6,548 bases of DNA from assembly GCA_002686115.1 (NCBI GenBank), contig NZAF01000130.1, positions 1 to 6,548 of the forward strand. The letters are read 5' to 3'. Of the stretch, positions 1-5,002 are shown in pieces. Below the pieces are notes generated by a model that was not told the DNA's origin, made no database searches, and worked only from the letters and a program-made list of their open reading frames with translations. The stretch's first letter is position 1; every line of letters begins with the position of its first letter. Origin of the DNA: Halobacteriovorax sp. GTDB lineage: Bacteria; Bdellovibrionota; Bacteriovoracia; Bacteriovoracales; Bacteriovoracaceae. A program made the position numbers and the translations under genes.

Positions 1-441
1 CTTGCTCTTAATCTCATTCCTTGGATTGACTCTGCTGTTGATAATGGACAGACAAGAGAAGAGTGGAAGGCGATGAGTGAAACAAATAAAATTTTAAATT
101 CTAAAAATCCAATTCCAATAGATGGAACATGTGTGAGAATTGGGGCTTTGAGGTCGCACTCTCAAGCATTAACAATAAAATTAAATAAGACGACATCAAT
201 TGAGACGATAGAGGAACTCTTAAAAAATAACAGTGAGTGGACTGAATTTGTTGAAAATTCACCTGAAGTCACTAGAGATAAGTTAAATCCTCGCTACGTC
301 TCAGGAACACTTAAGACAACAGTAGGGCGTGTGCGAAAAATGAATCTAGGTGATGACTATATAAATATCTTCACTAGTGGTGACCAACTGCTATGGGGAG
401 CAGCAGAGCCTTTAAGAAGGATGATGAATATACTTCTATGA
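1..441 (+). CDS. asd: Aspartate-semialdehyde dehydrogenase, C-terminal part (5' end outside window)
   Basis: Asd converts L-4-aspartyl phosphate to L-aspartate 4-semialdehyde with NADPH, in the cytoplasm, on the shared route to lysine, diaminopimelate, threonine and methionine. The frame is open from base 1, so only the last 146 residues are present; the E. coli enzyme is about 367 residues, so about 220 are missing. The visible part matches the E. coli-type enzyme closely: NLIPWID at residues 4-10, NGQTREEWKA at 15-24, ETNKIL at 27-32, then CVRIGALRSHSQA at 44-56. That last stretch carries the substrate-binding Arg (46 here, E. coli R267) and the catalytic His (53 here, E. coli H274). The end is GDQLLWGAAEPLRRM at 127-141. 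An internal ATG at 73 lies within the conserved region and is not the real start. The stop TGA (439-441) overlaps the next gene's ATG. No damage is visible in the part present. Confidence 0.97.
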   Translation, partial: LALNLIPWIDSAVDNGQTREEWKAMSETNKILNSKNPIPIDGTCVRIGALRSHSQALTIKLNKTTSIETIEELLKNNSEWTEFVENSPEVTRDKLNPRYVSGTLKTTVGRVRKMNLGDDYINIFTSGDQLLWGAAEPLRRMMNILL

Positions 442-1184
442 TTGATCTAAGTAATACTCAGATAAATGATTTTGAGCGAGATGGCTTTTTGGTCATTAAA
501 AATGTCTTTAATAGTAAAGAAATTGATGAGATTAAAAGTCTCTATGATCAACTATTAAATGAAGCGAGTAAATATAATAAACAAAGCTATCTTGGAGATG
601 ATGCACATTTTATATTTGAGAATTCTTTTTTAAATAGGATTGTCTGGTGCGGTGGTAGGATTAAGCGGCTTCTTGAAATTTCTGAAGATGAGAGAATATT
701 AAGGCCTGTTTCCACCTTACTTAAAACTAAGAATATGACCCAAATTATAAACCAGGCACATTTTAAGCTTCCTGGTGAAAAAATAGAATTTTCTTGGCAC
801 CAAGATAGCGAGCATAGACGTTATGGTACAGAACTTTGGAAAGATGTCACAGGAGAGGGAAGTTATATTCAAACTGTCATGGCCGTTGACGAAATGACTG
901 AAAAGAATGGTCCATTACGAGTGATTCGTGGCTCTCATAAGCACGGCCATCTTAATTTAAGAGATAATAAAAATACTATTGATGATTTTCCAAAAGAAGA
1001 CATTCTCACACTTAAGATGAAAGAGGGGGATATTGTTTTATTTGGTCCCTATCTCATTCATGGATCTTCATTTAATGAGACAAACCACCAGAGAAGAGTT
1101 TTTATTAATGGTTATTGTGCCTCAGGAGCAAATAAAAAAGACTACCCGGGAATAGGAAAAGGTCGAGAGCTAAAATTGAGCTAA
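438..1184 (+). CDS. PhyH-family Fe(II)/2-oxoglutarate-dependent dioxygenase
   Basis: A 248-residue protein of the phytanoyl-CoA dioxygenase (PhyH) family, which hydroxylates small substrates using Fe(II), 2-oxoglutarate and O2. The N-terminus has the usual pattern: FERDGFLVIKNVF at 12-24. The iron triad is visible as H121-x-D123 (SWHQD) and H208 (PYLIHGSS). R219 or R220 after it (NHQRRVFINGY) is the likely 2-oxoglutarate anchor. Between them are NGPLRVIRGSHKHGH (157-171) and KEGDIVLFG (195-203), typical of the double-stranded beta-helix. The start at 438 is chosen because it forms an ATGA overlap with the asd stop and puts the conserved N-terminus about 12 residues in. An in-frame ATG at 393 would add 15 residues encoded by conserved asd sequence. 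The nearest purine-rich box (AAGAAGG, 414-420) is 17 bases away, so translation probably depends on coupling to asd. The substrate is unknown. It lacks the signature motif I expect in ectoine hydroxylase EctD. Confidence 0.9.
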   Translation: MIDLSNTQINDFERDGFLVIKNVFNSKEIDEIKSLYDQLLNEASKYNKQSYLGDDAHFIFENSFLNRIVWCGGRIKRLLEISEDERILRPVSTLLKTKNMTQIINQAHFKLPGEKIEFSWHQDSEHRRYGTELWKDVTGEGSYIQTVMAVDEMTEKNGPLRVIRGSHKHGHLNLRDNKNTIDDFPKEDILTLKMKEGDIVLFGPYLIHGSSFNETNHQRRVFINGYCASGANKKDYPGIGKGRELKLS

Positions 1185-2593
1185 TCCACAGACCAGTCAA
1201 TATCTTTAACTTTTTGATAGCGAAATTCACTTAATGCTGTTTGAGCATCTTCAGCTCTCGTCATAGTTCTTTCACTTCCAATATGAGAACGAAATGATTT
1301 ATCTATTTTTGTCACTTTATCTTTTGAAAGTTTTTTTTCTTGAACAACTGTTTTGTAGAGCTCGTAACTTTTTCGTTTTTTTCTAATGATTTGATTTCCA
1401 TCTCTTTTTACTTCTACAAGACCGAACTTGGGAGCATATCCATCTGCCCACTCTAAGTTGTCTGTCATCGACCACCAAATATATCCCATGATAGGAACAC
1501 CATCATTTATCGCTTGTTTTAATGCTTTTAAATGTTCAGTCATATATTTTTCGCGAATGATATCTTTTGAGTCACTCATTCCATTTTCAGTGATAAAAAT
1601 GGGAAGTTTGTATCGTTTGTAAAATATCATAAGCATTTCATAGAGGCCTTTGGGATAGATGGCCCTACCAGAGTCACTATATTCAAAGTGCTCACTTAAG
1701 ACTAGTTTTGAGCCCTGTAAAACTTCGGCACCATAGTAATTAATACCAAGAAAATCTAGATGATTCTTGATCAGATCTATGAAAAGAAAGTTAAACTTCT
1801 TCCATGATATTTTTGCACTTAAACTACCAAGAAAATCTTCTCCAATATAATAGGCCAAATTATGTGCTACGCTTATAGGCGCATCAGAAAAACTTTTTAT
1901 AATTTTATATGATCTAATATGTGCCTGAGAAACGTTATTTAAAGCTTTGTCATAAGTTCCTTTAAATGGACCTATATTAAATAATCCCAGCGCTCGAGGC
2001 GGGTTTGGGTTGGGCCAAAAGTCTGAAAGTTGAGTCAGTGTGATATACATTTGTACTTCGTTAAATGTATTCCAATAATCTACAATGTCATATAATTCTT
2101 TACATACAAATTGTGTATAATCACAAAATTTATCAATCATCCAACTATTAGACCAACTCCCTTCTTTGTGAGTCCACATAGGTTCTGAATGATGATAAAG
2201 TGTTACCATGGTTTTGATTCCCTTACTTTTTACTTTAAGAAGAATCGCTTTATACTTCTCTATTGCCTCATAAGAAAAAGTCGAACCATTAGGACAAATT
2301 CTTTGCCAGTCTAAACCCATTCTAAAAACTTGAACTTCTGTATCGTAAACATATTGAAGCTCACCATCTGGTTCATCCCAAAAGTTATTTCTAATATTCA
2401 GAGGGTCATCTTCCAAAAAACCTGCTACTTTCCCACTTATGGCATGCTTAAGCCATATATCTTCAAGTCCATTTTCAATCTGAGCTGCTGCACATGCATA
2501 ACCAAATAAAATGTTATCATTAGTAAAATCGATTTCTATTTTTTTGTTGGAGAGCTTGAAGTGATGTTTCTTTAATGACGTGTTATATTTCAT
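1181..2593 (-). CDS. Glycoside hydrolase family 1 protein, SFR2-like (galactolipid galactosyltransferase-related)
   Basis: A 470-residue GH1 (beta/alpha)8-barrel protein. The acid/base Glu is E179 (WNTFNE, 174-179) and the nucleophile is E336 (PIFITENG, 331-338). Other active-site elements are Q38 (AAAQIE), R91 in VFRMGLDW (89-96), H134, NYY (285-287), and WSMTDNLEWADGY (374-386) with E381/W382. It departs from ordinary beta-glucosidases: YHHSEPMW (133-140) replaces the usual YHWDLP, and the Pro after TFNE is Val180. From memory, many segments parallel plant SFR2, which transfers galactose between galactolipids: FWDEPD (71-76), VFRMGLDW, LYHHSEP, LDFLGINYYG (279-288), YSDSGRAIYPKGLY (305-318), ADGYAPKFGLV (383-393), and a tail with DIDW (464-467). 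It has no signal peptide or membrane anchor, unlike plant SFR2. It is second in a leftward pair, 10 bases after the DUF501 gene, with an AAAAGAAAA stretch as a weak ribosome site. GH1 membership is certain; substrate and SFR2-like activity are inferred. Confidence 0.95.
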   Translation of the reverse strand: MKYNTSLKKHHFKLSNKKIEIDFTNDNILFGYACAAAQIENGLEDIWLKHAISGKVAGFLEDDPLNIRNNFWDEPDGELQYVYDTEVQVFRMGLDWQRICPNGSTFSYEAIEKYKAILLKVKSKGIKTMVTLYHHSEPMWTHKEGSWSNSWMIDKFCDYTQFVCKELYDIVDYWNTFNEVQMYITLTQLSDFWPNPNPPRALGLFNIGPFKGTYDKALNNVSQAHIRSYKIIKSFSDAPISVAHNLAYYIGEDFLGSLSAKISWKKFNFLFIDLIKNHLDFLGINYYGAEVLQGSKLVLSEHFEYSDSGRAIYPKGLYEMLMIFYKRYKLPIFITENGMSDSKDIIREKYMTEHLKALKQAINDGVPIMGYIWWSMTDNLEWADGYAPKFGLVEVKRDGNQIIRKKRKSYELYKTVVQEKKLSKDKVTKIDKSFRSHIGSERTMTRAEDAQTALSEFRYQKVKDIDWSVD

Positions 2594-2603
2594 GGGTTTT
2601 CTT

Positions 2604-3134
2604 TTAAATTTTAAGCTCAGGATATTTTTTAATTAAATAATTCCCTAAGTTTGAACCTACACTGTAATGGTAGGCCATATGAAGATGAAAGCATCTTATT
2701 CTTCTGTGATCTTGAATTCCTCCGGCCCCTGAGAGATAAACAGTTGGGTAATAAGATGAACTTTCGTCTATTTTTTCATGGAGAGTTTCATGAAAATAAG
2801 TTCTAAGTTTTGCATAATTCTTATTATCCACTTCAACAAGATCTTGAATATCTTTATCTTTTTCTAGCTCTTTAATAATCCCACTAGACTCAATTGCCGA
2901 TATTTTTTTTATAAGGTCTTTATTTACTAACCAAAACATTGTTGGAAATGGTCTTTGTCGGACAAAGGTATCACTAAGAACTGTGATAATTTCATCATTC
3001 TTTTTTATGATACGATGTAGACCGTCAGGTGTTCTTCCTAGAAGTTCTTTAACTTCTTCAATTTCATCTGAATTCGGAGGTGTCTGACTAATATGTTTGT
3101 CTAACAGTGTAATTTGTTTATTATAGGTAATCAT
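2604..3134 (-). CDS. DUF501 family protein
   Basis: A 176-residue protein that I assign to DUF501, a family without an established biochemical role, best known in Actinobacteria near enolase, a FtsB/DivIC-like septum protein and exopolyphosphatase genes. Family landmarks here are LLGRTPDGLHRI (31-42), PFPTMFWLVNKDLIKKISAIE (within 62-82, matching the usual PFPTLYYLT... block), SGIIKEL (84-90), and the C-terminal signature SGAGGIQDHRRIRCFHLH (135-152) followed by the helix AYHYSVGSNLGNYL (154-167). The Cys pair I remember from actinobacterial members, just before the PFPT block, is absent. No signal peptide or membrane segment is seen, so it is probably cytoplasmic. It starts the leftward pair with the GH1 gene. 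The ATG at 3132-3134 has only a weak upstream AGGT as a ribosome site, so the start is moderately sure. Family assignment rests on remembered motifs. Confidence 0.87.
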   Translation of the reverse strand: MITYNKQITLLDKHISQTPPNSDEIEEVKELLGRTPDGLHRIIKKNDEIITVLSDTFVRQRPFPTMFWLVNKDLIKKISAIESSGIIKELEKDKDIQDLVEVDNKNYAKLRTYFHETLHEKIDESSSYYPTVYLSGAGGIQDHRRIRCFHLHMAYHYSVGSNLGNYLIKKYPELKI

Positions 3135-3182
3135 AAGCGCATACTACCTATTTAATCATTATGTTTCTACCAAATTTTCATA

Positions 3183-3210
3183 TATTTACACATACCTAAG
3201 TATGTAAATA
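3183..3210. repeat. Imperfect palindrome, possible operator
   Basis: The core is a perfect 6-base inverted repeat, ACATAC (3190-3195) and GTATGT (3200-3205), around CTAA. Outer arms TATTTACA (3183-3190) and TGTAAATA (3203-3210) are also complementary, but with a two-base offset on the left side. It sits between divergent genes, upstream of the -10 box at 3245, where a repressor or activator site would be expected. It is AT-rich and has no T-run, so a terminator is unlikely. Chance is a real alternative. Confidence 0.4.
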
Positions 3211-3244
3211 TGACAAGTTTGCGCACCTTGTTAAGGATTTGATT

Positions 3245-3250
3245 TATACT
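3245..3250 (+). promoter_or_regulatory. Probable -10 box for the C92 hydrolase gene
   Basis: TATACT is a one-mismatch match to the sigma70 -10 consensus, 26 bases before the ATG at 3277. This would give a leader of about 20 bases that includes the ribosome site. No good -35 hexamer is found 16-18 bases upstream; TTGCGC (3219-3224) is 20 bases away. The promoter may therefore be weak or activator-dependent. Confidence 0.45.
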
Positions 3251-3267
3251 CCTGCCACTAAATAAAC

Positions 3268-3273
3268 GAGGGA
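3268..3273 (+). promoter_or_regulatory. Ribosome binding site of the C92 hydrolase gene
   Basis: GAGGGA lies just before the ATG at 3277, with the GAGG core 5 bases from the start codon. This is the clearest Shine-Dalgarno sequence in the window and fixes the start chosen for the gene. Confidence 0.75.
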
Positions 3274-3276
3274 TAT

Positions 3277-4860
3277 ATGTTAAAAGAACTACTTTTATTA
3301 AGTGTTATCACAACTCAAGTTACAGCTAATTCTCTTTCACAAGTTAAGAAAGTGGACTGGAAAGAAAAAAGACTTGCTGAATCTAGGGCGTTACTTAGTG
3401 GAACTACGTTTTTAGAGTCTACTGTTTTTACTAAAAACAAGACAAATGCATATACAAAGTATTTCTATATAAAAAGCGCGAAGGAAAAACTGTCTCTCAT
3501 TGCAGAATTTGAAAATCGTAAGATCATTAATAAGATTAAAAGAGGGGAAACTCTAGTCGGCTCAGACCTTACAATGATGCATAAGATTGTGGCACAATTT
3601 CTAAGAGTTCAAGAAGAGCTACATTCTTTATCTAAGTCAAAAGACAAAGCTATTAGTTTAATAACAACTCTTGATCAATTTGAAGTTCTTGATAATACAT
3701 ATACTGACTATTATGGTTTTCGTAAATTCAGAAGACTTATTAATGACTCAGATTCTTCATATGATATTCAAGCTCATGAGATGAGTAAGGAAATAAGACG
3801 TATTCTTAAAAAGGACTTTGTTCTTGATTCATTAGATAAGTATAATCACTTTGTCGAAAATATAGATTCATATAGAAATACAAGTAATCAGAGAATTGTA
3901 GATATGATTATTAAGCATCCTGCAATTGTATTATTAAAGAATAATAGAAAGCTCTTTAAATTAGGAAGAAAGTTTAAAAGAAAAGAAGCACTAGATAAAG
4001 TATTTGATCTAGGGATTGAAATCACTCACTTATTATCAAAAGGCTTTGGTAACGGTGTTGGTTCTATTAGATGGAGAAAAGGTCATCTCTTTGAAAGAGA
4101 AGACTTAAACCAAGAAATCTTAAGTGTATTAAGGCCACTTGATGTTATTACAGAGAAAACTTATTTTGCATTAACTGATACCTTCATTCCTGGTCACTTT
4201 GGGCATAATGCTATTTGGCTTGGAACGAAAGAGCAGCTTATTGAAAATAATATGTGGAATCATCCATCTATCATAAAGTATCGTGATGCAATTGAAGAAG
4301 GTCTTAGTATCATCGAAACAGATCGAAGTGGTACTCACTTAAAGAGCCTTGAAGACTTTATGAATATTGATGAATTTGCGATTCTTAGAGTTGATGACAA
4401 GTACTTAAGTCCTGAAAAAATGAAAGAAGTCTATAGTGTCGCTCTTTCCCAAATTGGCAAGACTTATGATTTTAATTTCGATGTTGAGACAACTGATCAG
4501 CTAGTGTGTTCAGAACTTCTTTATCAATCATTTGGTGATATAAAGTGGCCTACACAAAAGTGGCCTGGAAGAATGGCCATATCTCCTGATGATGTTACAT
4601 CATTGGCCCTTTATCAAAACTCTCCAATTGAACTTGTCTACTACATTGCAGAGAGAAAAAAAGGTGAATTCATCTATAAAGACATCTTCAATCTTGCAGA
4701 CGATATGGGATTTGCCACAATTGAAGATGAGTTTTTCATGCAAGAAAAAGTCTGTAAGCGTGTGTATTCTGGAAAAAGAAGAACTGTTCCTGGTTCAAGA
4801 ATAAGAAGAAGAGTTTACACAAAAAAGTGTGAGATGAATTATACGCCTGTTATTTACTAA
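3277..4860 (+). CDS. Exported YiiX/YebB-like (peptidase C92) papain-fold cysteine hydrolase
   Basis: A 527-residue protein with three parts. Residues 1-17 look like a signal peptide (LLLLSVITTQVTA, cleavage after VTA), so it probably acts in the periplasm or outside. Residues about 20-255 are charged, mostly helical by composition, and match no family I recognise. Residues about 285-460 are a permuted NlpC/P60 papain-like domain of the YaeF/YiiX (C92) type: LRPLDVI (285-291), GHFGHNAIWLG (306-316) with likely catalytic H310, GKTYDFNFD (394-402), and LVCSELLYQSF (409-419) with likely catalytic C411 and conserved E413. Family members are thought to cleave amide or ester bonds in cell-wall peptides or lipids; the substrate here is unknown. 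The C-terminus (491-518) is strongly basic and framed by C493 and C518. It has its own -10 box and ribosome site and appears monocistronic or the first gene before the secreted protein that follows. Confidence 0.9.
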   Translation: MLKELLLLSVITTQVTANSLSQVKKVDWKEKRLAESRALLSGTTFLESTVFTKNKTNAYTKYFYIKSAKEKLSLIAEFENRKIINKIKRGETLVGSDLTMMHKIVAQFLRVQEELHSLSKSKDKAISLITTLDQFEVLDNTYTDYYGFRKFRRLINDSDSSYDIQAHEMSKEIRRILKKDFVLDSLDKYNHFVENIDSYRNTSNQRIVDMIIKHPAIVLLKNNRKLFKLGRKFKRKEALDKVFDLGIEITHLLSKGFGNGVGSIRWRKGHLFEREDLNQEILSVLRPLDVITEKTYFALTDTFIPGHFGHNAIWLGTKEQLIENNMWNHPSIIKYRDAIEEGLSIIETDRSGTHLKSLEDFMNIDEFAILRVDDKYLSPEKMKEVYSVALSQIGKTYDFNFDVETTDQLVCSELLYQSFGDIKWPTQKWPGRMAISPDDVTSLALYQNSPIELVYYIAERKKGEFIYKDIFNLADDMGFATIEDEFFMQEKVCKRVYSGKRRTVPGSRIRRRVYTKKCEMNYTPVIY

Positions 4861-5002
4861 AATTTGGCGCAAATCTTCTTGAAAACTGCCAACCCTAGTA
4901 GTCAGTGCGAAGAAATATTTACCCGAAATTTATCAAAATTTCGACTTTTCTGATACTTGCAGCTCTTGTTGCCGTCATTTCTCAGTAGTGTAGATTGATC
5001 AC
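4861..5002. other. Intergenic region between the two exported-protein genes
   Basis: No coding frame or RNA gene is evident. It contains an AT-rich 8-base-pair hairpin (listed separately). No convincing promoter was found for the gene at 5003. TAGATT (4991-4996) with TTGCCG (4969-4974) has a 16-base spacing, but would start transcription almost on the ATG. There is no clear Shine-Dalgarno sequence before that ATG, which is unusual given the strong one upstream of the previous gene. Confidence 0.5.
4924..4943. repeat. Small perfect inverted repeat, possible weak terminator
   Basis: CGAAATTT (4924-4931) and AAATTTCG (4936-4943) pair perfectly around ATCA, followed by ACTTTTCT. The stem has only two G-C pairs and the T-run is short and interrupted. 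Intrinsic termination after the hydrolase gene (stop at 4860) would be weak; it could equally be a protein-binding palindrome. Confidence 0.35.

Larger units (their letters stand above)
3135..3276. promoter_or_regulatory. Divergent intergenic region
   Basis: This stretch separates the leftward DUF501-GH1 pair from the rightward C92 hydrolase gene and must hold promoters for both. For the rightward gene there is a good -10 box and a ribosome site (listed separately). For the leftward gene a TTGTCA -35-like hexamer can be read on the minus strand at 3211-3216. I see no convincing -10 at the right distance from it, so the leftward promoter is unresolved. An imperfect palindrome lies in the middle (listed separately). 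No open reading frame or RNA gene is apparent. Confidence 0.6.

Noticed and set aside
393..437. Earlier ATG for the dioxygenase, adding 15 residues
   Set aside because: Those bases encode the conserved Asd C-terminus in another frame. The ATGA overlap start at 438 places the PhyH N-terminal motif at the usual distance.
73..441. A separate small gene starting at ATG 73
   Set aside because: The same frame is open to base 1 and reads conserved Asd sequence upstream of the ATG, so it is the tail of asd.
438..1184. Ectoine hydroxylase EctD as identity of the dioxygenase
   Set aside because: The protein is shorter than EctD (about 300 residues), the sequence around its iron-binding HxD differs, and no ectABC genes are seen here.
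1164..1260. Inverted repeat CGAGAGCT / AGCTCTCG as a terminator between convergent genes
   Set aside because: The 8-base arms are about 80 bases apart inside coding sequence with no T-run, so a functional terminator is unlikely.
1428..1622. 64-codon rightward open frame
   Set aside because: Lies opposite the GH1 gene over its conserved catalytic end; its composition is a shadow of that gene.
4589..4804. 71-codon rightward open frame
   Set aside because: Entirely inside the C92 hydrolase gene in another frame, with no ribosome site or recognisable product.
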